A stretch of DNA of 64,000 bases from Pisaster brevispinus (Eukaryota > Echinodermata > Asteroidea > Forcipulatida > Asteriidae). The notes below the pieces were generated by a model. The model was given only the letters and a program-made list of their open reading frames with translations, ran no database searches and was not told the DNA's origin. Numbering within the stretch: position 1 is the stretch's first letter; each line of letters begins with the position of its first letter. The position numbers were made by a program, and so were the translations under genes. Below are positions 12,101 to 24,900 of this stretch, one piece after another. The stretch is from positions 3,607,327 through 3,671,326 of the forward strand of contig JAMKCF010000013.1 in assembly GCA_023634235.1 (NCBI GenBank), in the 5' to 3' direction.

Positions 12101-15100
12101 TCTTCAAGGAGATAATGGAGTTTGTAAAAATGGCCTTTGAATGAAAGCTTTCTGTTGTGTAAGAATGTGTGCTTCACGCTTGAGTGGTCAAACAGTGCGG
12201 TCACCAGCAGTTGTTTATGTCCAAACAATTCGGTAAAGAAAGGGTTAAACAAGTACTGAGACAAGAGGAGATTGATCTTATTTGACTTATGGGTACATAT
12301 AACAATACTCAATAGATTACAAAATTGAAAGAATGTATTTATCTGACTCAAAGTCAACATTTGAAGGCACTTTTATTCTATTAATAAAGATATTTCACAG
12401 TAAAGCATTATTATTTAATTCAGCTGAAAAACACGAGACTGCCAGACTTGTCCGGTCGCAAGTTTACTGGCCCAACACTAAAAACACTGGCCTCGGGCCT
12501 GCGGTCTACAGTGTCAATTTTGAACCCTGTCGTGTGTGCCCTCGTACATATGTACACATAAATCTTAAATCCATTGCACTGGTAAACTGCAGTGCACAAA
12601 TTATGTGCTTAGATGCTGTGTTTTAGTCTGCTGAATGCTGGACAAATTGAAAATTCAACACAACTGATGAGTAGATAGATGCTGTAGTGACTTTCAACCA
12701 TAAAGATGATTTGTTGATCCGTAATGAGCTTACTTTATTTTGCTTTCAGGAGAAGTTGATAATGGAGTGGTTCTCAGAAATCTCAGTACCAGCCGTGACG
12801 CGGTTATCGAACAGACACACGTTCAGGCAATCTGCATACCAGGTGATTAATCATAATTTGTGTGGGTCTAATCATAATTGTAATTCTTACAGTTAGAAAA
12901 TCATCAGAATAAGTCCTTTATTGGCTAGTATTCTCCACCAAAATGACCAGATACTCTATAAAAAAAACTATGGAACTTTATAGTACTCAGTTTTGATCTA
13001 TGGGGTCTCAAAGTGCTTAGTTTTTTTTACAACAGGTACTAGGGAAACCCCCCCAACATCAGGGCTAGATGGTTCAGTTGGTAGAGGGCTGGTGTGCTAA
13101 TCCAAAGGTCGCAGGTTCAAATCTTGCTCTTGTCATTTTTTCTTTTTTCAACAAAAATTAAAGTTTGTCCAGTTAGTTTTCCTTGTTATTTGTTACTAGA
13201 TAGAATAAAGCATAACGTGGAGCCTAGAAATGCCTGAATGGTACCTTGTTTTTCTCTCATAGAGTTATGAAACATTGGCCATATCATATCTATTCATTGT
13301 GGTGTATCGTGGCTGAGCGATCTACTGCATCGGACTCGAGTTCTGATGGTGAAATCATGGGAGAGTGGGTTCGATTCCCGGCCAAGACACTTGTGCTCTT
13401 GAGCAAGGAGCTTAACCGTAATTGCCTTTTCTCAGGTGTATAAATGGGAGCCTGAGAGCGCTGAGACAGTATACACCTTTATCATGGTGCGGCCATCTTG
13501 ATTTTCTCCCATTCAAATCAATGCAACCAAACTGAGGCTGGAAGGAGAAATAGTCTGGTTCCTATATTGTACAATGAATATTAGCATTCAATACCGTGAT
13601 TGGATACAAGGAACATGACCAAGATGGTGGCAGCATGATAATGGTCTATTGTTTTGGATTAACCTCTTAGCGCTATTTTAAGCAGCTTGGGGTTGTATTC
13701 TCCCCGGGTAGTTGAGAAAGTTTGAGAAATGGTCTAAAAGTATGCCTGATGAACCAGGATAATAATGTTGTAAAGGCCCTTGATCTAGCTACTAGGATAT
13801 CTGCGCTATATAAGAACCCATTATTAATGTTATTGCTCTTGTTTTGTTCTCCTTAGAAAGATGACGTAGTTCTTCTGGCCACCATGTACCCTCTGTCTCT
13901 AGCTGGTAAATATCTACCTACCCTGGCTCGCACCAATCACTGGTATCCGTTAGAATGTTACCAGGTAGCCTGCGAGCGTCTGTATGGACGAGCCAACTGT
14001 CTGGCGGTCCTTACTGATAATCTGGAACGCAGAGATGTGGAGAAGAGTAAACAGCAATCTCAGATGGTGGTAACTCAGGTAGCAGTCTAGTTTGTTTCCT
14101 TCCCAAAAAGATGTTTTTACTGAGGGGCTCCAAGGTCAAATTCAGTTTTGTGCTGCACTCATTTTCCAATAGATAGGGTCCTCATGAAAGTGGGGACAAA
14201 GTTACAAGTCTCTAACCCCACGTTAAAACGGTGTAAAATATCATTTTATTTCATACTCTTTCAGAGTTTGAAACGTGACGCCTTCGAACAGCAAAAACAA
14301 ATGGGTCTGTACATTCCAAAGAGGAATTTCTGCGCCAGTCAGAAGGTCAAATTCATTGCCGTTTTGATTGAATATCGTCTGAATTCAGGCATAAACTGAA
14401 AATTCTCTGTACAAAAATGTATAGACAATAATTATTTTTGAAGTGTGACATCATCAAACGTTTTCTAATTTGGACAAAAAATGCACTTGAAGGGTATCAA
14501 ACACAGAGGCATTTTAGACCATTTCAAGGTTGAGACTTGTAAGTTTGATCTCATTTTCGTAAGAACTGTATCAGAAAATGAGTGGATCACAAAACTGAAT
14601 TTGACATTGGAGCTCCTCTTTAACTTGAATTCATCTCCATATCGAAGTGGCATCCATACATGTATGAGGATAAACGCGCATCTGACGTGATTTGGTTAAG
14701 CCTACATTTATGACTTTGTTTCCATTCTATCAACATTTTTTAGTATTGCTTTAAAAAAAACACTATTGCTGTGCATTCCAAGCTCTCCCTGTCTTGATTA
14801 TTATTTACCGCTTGATGACTTAGTTGTTATTTCATTAATTTTGTTTTCTTCATTTTCTTTAGATTGAAATGTTTCGAAAAGATGGGATCAAGTCTGTGGT
14901 CTTCAGCCTGGGTAGAAATCTGATGACGACACTACAAGATGAGTCCGACTCACAGATACACGCATTCCACTCACCTCATAGGTCAGTCGTCAAAAAGTTA
15001 ACTACCATTCATACACACCTTGGAGAGGTTGTGCACTTCTTTACCATTGGTGGCTTTTGTTGACTGCACTCATACCCCTTCTCTTTTGCCATTGGTGACT

Positions 15101-18100
15101 GTAGTCGACTGCACTCATACCCCCTCTCTATTACCATTGGTGACTGTAGTCGACTGCACTCATACCCCCTTTCTTTTGCCATTGGTGACTGTAGTCGACT
15201 GCACTCATACCCCCTCTCTTTTGCCATTGGTGACTGTGGTCGACTGCACTCATACCCCCTCTTATTTACCGGTGGTGACTTTAGTCGACTGCACTCATAC
15301 CCCCTCTTCTTAACCACTGGCAACTTTAATTGACCAAGTTTACACACAAAATTGTTATAAAGCTCTTGTTTTGTCCATGTTCACCCTCCATACCCAAGCT
15401 CACCATCACTAGAAAGAGAAAGATCAGATATTTCCAATAATAGTAAAATAAAATAAGGTTGCTATGATGTAATCTCTTCAAATTGGAGTGGAAAGATCCA
15501 AAATGCCAAACAGCTACGGAGCCCTATATGGTTGTGTCCAAAAAAGTGGTTTACAGATCACACTGAGGAAACGAAGACCAAGAACTTGGACATTTATTGG
15601 CCAATGTCAATGATTTTTGGATAATGTGAAAGAGAATTCATTGATTGAGAACATTTTAACTGTAAAAATGGCCTTCGAATGAAAGCTTTGTTGTGTAAGA
15701 ATGTGTGCTTCACGCTTGAGTGGTCAACAATTTGGTCACTAGCGGTTGTTTATGTCGAAACAATTCGGTTACGAGAGGGCTTTATTTTATCCAATTCTCT
15801 TTTTTACCTGTAGGTATAATTTGAAAGAGGGACAACGTTGTGAAGATGATGCTGCTAGTTGCACTGATCTGATTGTGGAGTTTGTTCAGGACCATGGTAG
15901 ACTCCCAGTAACACATCTCACTTTGACTGGGTTCCATACCCATAGTGGGTGAGTAGATATAGGTGCCTGGGTGTCATAGGGTTAGGGTTGCACTGATCTG
16001 ATTGTGGAGTTTGTTTGGGATCAGTGTAGACTCCCAGTAACACATCTCACATTGACTGGGTTCCATACCCATAGTGGGTGAGTAGATATAGGTGCCTGGG
16101 TGTCATAGGGTTAGGGTTGCACTGATCTCATTATGGAGTTTGTTCAGGACCATGGTAGACTCCCAGTAACACATCTCACTTTGACTGGGTTCCATACCCA
16201 TAGTGGGTGAGTAGATATAGGTGTCTGGGTGTCATAGGGTTAGGGTTGCACTGATCTCATTATGGAGTTTGTTTGGGATCATGGTAGACTCCCAGTAACA
16301 CATCTCACATTGACTGGGTTCCATACCCATAGTGGGTGAGTAGATATTGGTGCCTGGGTGTCATGGAGTTAGGGTTGCACTGATCTCTTTATGGAGTTTG
16401 TTTGGGATCATGGTAGACTCCCAGTAACACATCTCACATTGACTGGGTTCCTTACCCATAGTGGGTGAATAGATTAGGGTGCCTGGGTGTTGTGTGGTTA
16501 GGGTTGCACTGATCTCATTGTGGAGTTTGTTCAGGATCATGGTAGACCCCCAGTAATCTTACATTGCCTAGGTGTGCTGTTCTGTAAACATGGTCAGAAA
16601 CTTCTTTTTGTATGTCTGCTGCCACCTGGAGTTCACAAAGTATCCAATGACTTGAACTCTACAGATTGCTTGCATATTGCATACCAAACTATCTCATGCA
16701 TATGTACAGGCATTCCATTGGCGCGTCGTGGCCGAGCAGATAGGAGCACCGGACTCAAACTCTGGTGTTTCTGATCAGCAGACTTGTGGCACTTGTGCCC
16801 TTGAGCAAGATACTGTACCACAGTAGCTTTGTCCTTCGTACGGGACACTAGGCTGTGGCACGTATGTACTCAAATTGGTAACGTATGTAAAAGTACCCTC
16901 AGCACTTGGAAGAGTAGGGGTAGGGTAGGGGTTAACCCAGGTGTTTCTGGTTCACATTGCCAGCGCCCTTGTTACAGGTTACTGTGGAAAGCACCTTTGA
17001 GGGTTCCTTGAATAAAATAATAATAATTCTAAATATAATAACTTTTGTAACGTATGTAAATTGAGTTAAGAATCGTTTTGGCATTTGGGCCCAATTTCAT
17101 AGAGCTGCTTATGCACAAAAATGTAGCCAAGCACACAAACAATTATCTTTACGAGACTAAGGTTACCAGCCAAAATACCATGTCACATGTACTAACTGCA
17201 GCTGGTATCCTGCATATTTTTGCTTTGGCAGAAAATTGTTCAGCAATGTTTACTGCTTAAGCAACTCTACGGAATTGGATTCTTGTATTAAGTGGTTAAA
17301 AACCTTCTGGTATAGAAGGTGCAAATCTTGCACGTATTCAAACACTGGGACGTGTTAAAGCGCGAGAGTTTGTTTCCTTCACGCGTTAAGGCAATGTACG
17401 TGGGAAGGTTGGTCCCTGAAATGTTTGAATACGCGCGAGATTTGTACGGTCAACAGAGTGGTAGAATCTAAATGATAAAGATCGTCGCATGTTATTTATT
17501 GTAAGGTAAAATTCTTCTTTTTCACACCAGAACTAAATTTGGTGAGCACCACGAGAACTCGATCTTTGAGCATGATCTTCCTGTGCTGATAGCTCTAGCA
17601 AACAAAGGACATTTGATGGATGGAGCACAGTTCATTGAGGTAAGTTATCAATGAGTGATGGTCTCCCTACAGGGGGTAGGTAGAGTCGGGGATATATTCG
17701 GAGTAAATCAAACAAGCATTTTTTTGCTAGCTGGCTGCAAGGCCCAAAAGGAGCACGAAAGTTGAAACATCAGAAAGTGGTAAACTACAATTAGAACTGG
17801 TGACTGTTATCCAATTGCGCTAAAACTCAGAGCAGAAAACTTTTGTCCGTGTCGCAATGGCAGATGTGGGGAGTGGCATCATTTGGAAATGTGCTTTGAC
17901 AAAAACAGCCCTGGAATTACAAATTACTTTGGAAATCAGTCTTGATCAATAAACTCCATTTTTCCAGGAGCTCCAAAGTACGCAAAAGCAATTTGATGAA
18001 ACCCATACAAACTGAACTAATGACTTTGTAGACCTGAGTCGGCGATATGTTACTTTTTACCGTGACACTCGTTCCTGAAAATAAAAATGGACTTCACTCT

Positions 18101-18895
18101 GACTCCATGTTTCAGGCACTGACATTAGCTGCCTACGAGTTATACAACAAGATGGTGTTTGTCTCCATCAACACGGACGAGTTCCCAAAGTGGGCGTCTC
18201 GCTTCGTGCCTCTGGGTTACCGTCAAAATGTTCTTGGTAAGCTCTTCCTTTTCTCTCACTTCTCTTACTACTTGTTTAACTGCTTCGTCAGCTGCAGATC
18301 ATTTTGGGGGAATTGATGCCACTCTGCCTCCCCCACTCGTAGTCCCCTCCCCCTTTCAACCCTCTTGCAGGAAGTGAACTTTTACACCCATCAACAACCA
18401 AATGTCAGATGTGTACACTGTGGATGCATTTGTAGACAGTTCTTTCAGACAGTAACCCATCTTTGTTAGGCTGATGCAAAGATAGAGTTTGTCATTGAAA
18501 TAAAGAGAACCCCCGAACAAAGATATCGATAACATTAGGAAGACTGCCAACACAGGGCTTGAAGGCTCAGTTGGTAGAGTGCCGGCACGTTAAACCGGAT
18601 GTCATTGGTTCAAATCCGTTGGTTCTAGTCAATTTGTCTTTGTTCCACCCCAAATTATTTAAAATCGAAGAGATATACAATTTTGAAGCTACACATATAG
18701 GGATAAACCTTTAGACCGATCCATGCACGGAAGTTCTGCATGCCGCACCCCCATTGCTGAGGTGCTGGAAGCACAAAGACATGGGAAAAAATCATTGTCT
18801 TTGTTAATACTTTTTATGAGGATTAAGCGTCATTCTTATCGATTTACACAATTTCCCTGACGGGACAGCATGACGTAGTAATGTAGCACACTACC

Positions 18896-18928
<33 letters not shown>

Positions 18929-21900
18929 TAGTTCTTATATAGCGCATTTCACAATTACGTCTCAATGCGCTTTACATTAGTGCCCTGGTCATTGGGCCAA
19001 TAACATTCCTGTAATCTTTCTCAGCTTCCTTGGGAGTATACAGCCCGGGCTGCCATGGCGCTCCGAAGGCTTTTTCAAACACAATATCAACCTCTACCCT
19101 CGCAGGTACCCATTTAAACCCCTGGGTGAAGAGAAGCAATTGTAGTAAAGTATCTTGCTCAAGGACACAAGTGTCATGACCGGGATTCGAACCCACACCC
19201 CGATGACGTCACCATCGAAACTTGAATTCGATGCTCTAAACCACTCGGCCACATGACACCCCAATAAATTTTTGCAATAAAAAAACATAAATTGAATTTC
19301 AGTTTATGTTTTTTTATTTCAAATACTTCAAATACTCCTATTGTCTGCGGCATTTTCAGGATTCAGTCACCGATTCCTGAAAGTGTGATAGACACGGAAG
19401 CTGTGTGGCCGGATTTTAAATAGCGTGATATCAGCAAGGTTTTTGTGGATCAGAATTTCAGTATTCCCCTTTCTGTTTATAGTTTGCAAATGTTTATTAA
19501 GTATGTTCTACATCCATCATGTCATGCTTTCCTGTCAGGGAAATTGAAACACATCTTATTCCCTTTTAAAGAAACAACGACAGGTTTTTCTATGGATCAT
19601 AAAACATATTCTATCATGAGGTACAATAATACAAAATATTGAAAAAGGTTTAGAGAAAAGGAGATTACTAAGTTTCTCTTTAATATCAAATGTTGGCTTA
19701 TTGTCATATACTTGATGTGGAATATAAAGGGCTCAATGTTTTTAATTATTAAATAATTAATTATTATTATTATTATTTTTATTTATTTTTATTTTTTTTT
19801 TGGGGGGGGGGACTCACAAGACCACAGGGCTTGTAGCTCAAAATATTTACTGGACAAGAATTTTGCGTCAAGACCAGAATTGAAATTCAAAAGAAACGGT
19901 GCCTACACAGTTTAACGATTGAACTGTTTGATTTTGAAAAAGCACTAAGACAGAGAACATTTATCTGATTTGTCTTATGGTTTAAGTATTCTTCAATAAA
20001 TCAGCAGAATCTTATGTATCAGACTGAATTGCCAACATTTGGAACACAGACACAAGTCAGCCAGACTTGTCTGGTCCTGAGTTTACTGGCCTGACACTAA
20101 AACTACTGGCCCTGGGGCCCGGCGGTCCAAGAGTAAAATTCGAGCCCTGAATGTATTTAAATACATAACATGTTGACTGTGGCTGTTGGAGGCAAGTTAA
20201 ACATTCCAAGCCTATCTCACATTATTTAGGGATTGGATCCCGTGATTGATTAGACACTTTTAGCAAAGTCATGTTTGCCCTAGCCAGAAATGCAATAATT
20301 CTCTTCTAATTCTGGAAACAAACATTTAAGCCTCTTTTAACTTGGCACGGTGTCGTCAGTGATAACGGAACCCATAAGCTAATTATGATTAAAGATTATA
20401 TTATTATGCCAACAGAGATAGCATTTCCTAAACAGACTTAAATGGTTAGTGGTGTGCAGCTCAGTTCAGCGAAAGCCAGACTAGTTCCACAGCCAGAGAG
20501 TTTACTTCTCGTTTGCATTTCATTATGTATTCATTGTGGTCTTGGAATCTCAGAAGTTCTTTTAAGGGGTTTTCAGGGGGGGGGGGGTGAGTTACCGTTC
20601 ATGCTTAAATCATTTCTCAGATTCAAAAGTTTTGGGGTGAACAACTTATCCAAACCATATTATTTTGAAGGAATTCCTTGCTCAAAATAGTTTATACTAT
20701 CAACAGCTGCAGTGCTTCTCACCAAGTAAGTTTTTTTAGCCATTAACTTTTTGAAGTAGTTACCAATCTATGACCCTACCTTGGAAATGAACACATGAAA
20801 ATGTCAACAACAAGGCGTGTCTTTAATAATTACATGTAGTTCACAAGTAGCAACTTGTTACCCCTTGTAAAGTGCTACATGACTAGGTCTCATAACTCAC
20901 AAACTTCAAAACCTGTCTTAAAAAGTGTTTCTCTTTGTTGAAGCGACTTGAGCACTTGTGGATGAGTATAATTACAATTGTTTGTACTTTAATGTCACAG
21001 ACAATCAGAGTAATTTGTTAAGTTTGTTTACCTCAATGTCTGACAGACAGGGCAACTTTAATCAAAACGCTTCACACAGTATATTAGTCCATGTGCCATC
21101 TTTAAATCAATTTAGTCAACTTTTGGATTACTTATTTTGTCAATGATTTGACCTTAGTTTGTTACTCACGATGTTTCAGTAGATCTGTAATTACCTTAAT
21201 TTGACCAATATTTGATCAAGCCATTACATCTGTTGACATCAGAGAGTGAGGGTCGACACTTATTACATGGATGCGCTGATTTAATAGACCACCTCCTATG
21301 GAGAGACAAGATAAGTGCCCCACAGGGACAAACTGGACTGACATTTATAAGGGTTGGTTTTTTTTTGGTGGGGTGTAATCTGATAAGGCCAGTGAAAAAG
21401 GTTACTGGAGACTTAACGAACTTTCTAATCTGAAGGATGACTTAAGTTTGGGACACGGACACAACTCCACCAGGGGGGTAACCTTCAAGTCAGCTTTGTG
21501 CGTGATAGAAGCCATGTCCATGACAGACATCATGGGTCATGTTGGTGCTGATTGCATTGGATGGACTTGCCACAACTGATGCCATCAATTGCACTGAGCA
21601 GACCCTTTGATCGGGGTGACGCAGTTCCGCAACCAAGCCCACCCCCCCCTCCCCTCCTTCCCCAAATAAAATATTAACAAATTGTGAAAAATAAAAAACT
21701 TGCTTTGGTTGAAGTAGGGTGAATCTCAAACGAAAGGTTTAACGAAAATCGAAAATGAGAAATTAACTCGAGGGAAGAATATATTAGTCTATGAAATGAA
21801 AGGATGCAAAAAAATAGTAAGTGGCCTGACGTTTCGACCCTAGCAGTGTCTCTAGCCTTCGAGAAGGACTGTGCTAGGGTCGAAACGTCAGGCCACTAAC

Positions 21901-24900
21901 TATTTTTTTGCATTAATACCATGGGTCCTTTTGGTTGGTAAGCAGTTTGCAACAGCTAATACTATTTTTCAGAAATAAAAGGATGCCTCACAAATGAACT
22001 TATTAATCACTGTAGCTCGCAAGCCTAAGGAAACCTGTAAACAGGAGTGCTTGCTATGTGAACCAGAAACACCGGGGTTAACCCCTACTCTTCCACGATA
22101 AATGTTCTGGGTTCTTTTTACGGGCACTACCAATCGTAGTGCATGGGACCTGTGTCCCATCCGAAAGACAAAGAAATCATGGTAAAGTATCGTGCTGAAA
22201 GACACAAGTGCCACAGCCGGAACTCCAACCCACACTCTGCTGAACAGAAACACCAGAGCTTGAGTCCAACGCTCTTAACCCCTTGGCAACGACACGCCAC
22301 TGTACCGTGTTTGTTAACACATCAAACATTGTCAAAGCACATTGTTATTGATCTTGGGGATGTGGTGGGTTCTTTTGTCATTTTAAAAGAAATTTCTATA
22401 AATCCAGCCATAAAGGTGCAAAGTTTTCAACCATGAATATTTTTTTTTTCAGGACAGAAAACTCAATTAAATTATACAGTATGAATAACGTGTATGTCAT
22501 TCTCCCAGATATATATCTGTAATGATAAACGAGGCTCCTCTGTTTGCTATAAATGGATATGTTTGTGTTTGTTCCTGTTTATGCCTCTGACGAAGGTCCG
22601 GTTTGGATCGAAAGCTAAGGCCATCTCCCCTACTAATTTGGTAATGATAATTGAGATATTAGTGTATAAAAGCTGTGACAGTGTACATGTGTATCTTGTT
22701 ATAAACCCAGTGGTGATTCAGACAGGAACACATTCTCCAACATGGATGCTTTACTTGAGACTTGACAGGGGACCAAACCTTTGGCACTGACACAACTTTT
22801 TTTTGCTAACTCCCTCCCCCTTCCTCCAAACTTTCCTCCCCAATATTATTTGACTTAAGCAAATGACATTTTACATTAAGGTTTTTTTTTTTTTCATGAA
22901 TCATACATTCTTTGCTTCAGCCAAATCTGTGCAGATGTTATATCTGAATCTAGGTTATGTGCTGCACGTCAGCCATGTCAGCAGGGCCCAATTTCATAGA
23001 GCTGCTGAAGCACAAAAAGTAGCCAAGCACAACCAAAATTATGCTTAACAGAATAGGATTACCAGCCAAACTACCGTGTCCCATGTACAATTTGTGACTG
23101 GTATCCTGCTCATTTCTGCTTAGCAGACAACTGTTAAGCAATATTTTCTGCTTTTAAAGCAGCTCTATGAAATTGGGCCTTGTTAACAACCCTTCTCCAC
23201 CTTGCACCCACACTGCCTATATTTCATGTATTTCGAAGTAAAAGAAACAACAAAAAGATTCAACCAATTTTCCCTTTTTGAAATTTTCATTTCATTGTTT
23301 TAATACATGCTACCCGCTGCTTACGTATGGGATTCAAACTGCCTCTAGCTACCAGGCAATCTCGGTGGTCTAGTGGGAAGACATTTGCTCTAGAATTGGC
23401 AAAGGTAGTTTGTTCGAAATCCACCTATAAACATGTACGTAATATGCCTATGGATTTTTTGTCACTGGAGTTGGGAAAGTACTGAGTATACAGTGCTTAA
23501 CAGTGGTAAAACCGAATTATATTAATGTCATTGTTGTTATTGTTTTGGTTTTATTTCTTTGTTTTATTCTACATACATTCTATCAATGTATATGTAAAAT
23601 ACGTCAGGTCCTTTTTGTTAAAGGAAAATGTATTTTGGGGGGGGGGTGGGGGAGTGGGGGGTCAAATATAATTATAATATTTGGCATTATTAACCAGTTT
23701 AAGGCTTCCAACCGGAGCCAGACATGTATTTGTTTCCGGTCTTAGCCCCGAGGCGTAAGTCAGTTTCTTCCTCTTCTTAGTTTCCGCTCGTTAATTATTC
23801 GGCGGTGCCACACGCTTCATGAAGTTCGTGCCACACGCAACTTTAGGGGAAGAACTGAATTTGTTCCCACAGTTCTGGTTGATATGGACCCCAGCCTTTG
23901 GCCTGGTTATTATCCCCCAGGCTTGCCTTCATCATTCCCCAACCAGGAATGAAAAGCTAGTTTTGGACTTGTCGAAATTGGTGCAGGGATTCCAGCTTGT
24001 GAGTGGAGATGGGGGTTGTCCTGTCCATGGGGTTGTGATAGCCAGCCATCTGATGTGGTGTAAGGGGGGTGGGGGAGGGGGTGATGTAGAGGATACAAGG
24101 TGTGCAAACAAAGGGGCCAATGAAATACACCCCCATGCCCCATCTTGTTGAGTTGGCATTGGTTGTTCATGCGCTGCCATCTCTAGTGTGTTGATCCATG
24201 GAGGTAGAAAAAGACCTGTACAATGTATGCAGGTCGGTGATGCCCAGTTTGTTTAAAGGTATTGTACAGGACTGGTAGAGCTGACAAAATAGTCACCAGA
24301 CAGTGATCATGTTTTGTGTGGTCAACTGTATACGTGAAATAACAAACCTGTGAAAATTTGGGCTTAATCTGTTGCGGGAGTCAGGAGAAAATGGTGAAAA
24401 CCCACGCACAATTTTTGAGCATGTAAACACATTGTCCTTTAATTTTGTGTAACAACCAAAATCAGCTGTTTGGTTTTGACAAATCAATGAAAATTTGGGC
24501 TTAATCGGTTTTGGGAGGCAGGAGAAAATAGTGAAAAACCATGCACAGGTTCAGCATTTAAACACATTGTCCTTAATTTTGGTTGCAACAACCGAAATTA
24601 GCTGATTGTGCTTTTTTTTAAAGGTTTTCAGAAACTGTTTTCTAGAGTAGGACTTTATTTCAGAGGGAGATATTTCATGAAAAAAAAAATGGTTCAAGTA
24701 TGACCTTCATAATCAGTGAGCTTCCAGACTAAAATTAAATACTGACGGTTTTTCCCCCCTTATCAATCCTTTATAAAAACCTGTAAGTGTGATTATCAGT
24801 CTGTCAGTTCACAGCTTTGCACTCTTGCTCAAAACTAACATTGCTCAAAACTAATTTATCCTGTTGAGTAAGATAACAACATTACCGTGAAAGTGGATAC

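Noticed and set aside
13062..13135. tRNA gene
   Set aside because: A and B boxes are present but the acceptor and anticodon stems do not pair well, and the same sequence recurs with a shared tail at 5262 and 18552, so it is a SINE.
15009..15347. ORFs of 97 (+) and 112 (-) codons
   Set aside because: They translate the 45-bp minisatellite, which is open in both directions because 45 is divisible by three.
16748..16848. Additional coding exon between exons 16 and 17
   Set aside because: The open stretch lies in a SINE; exons 16 and 17 already match in phase 2.
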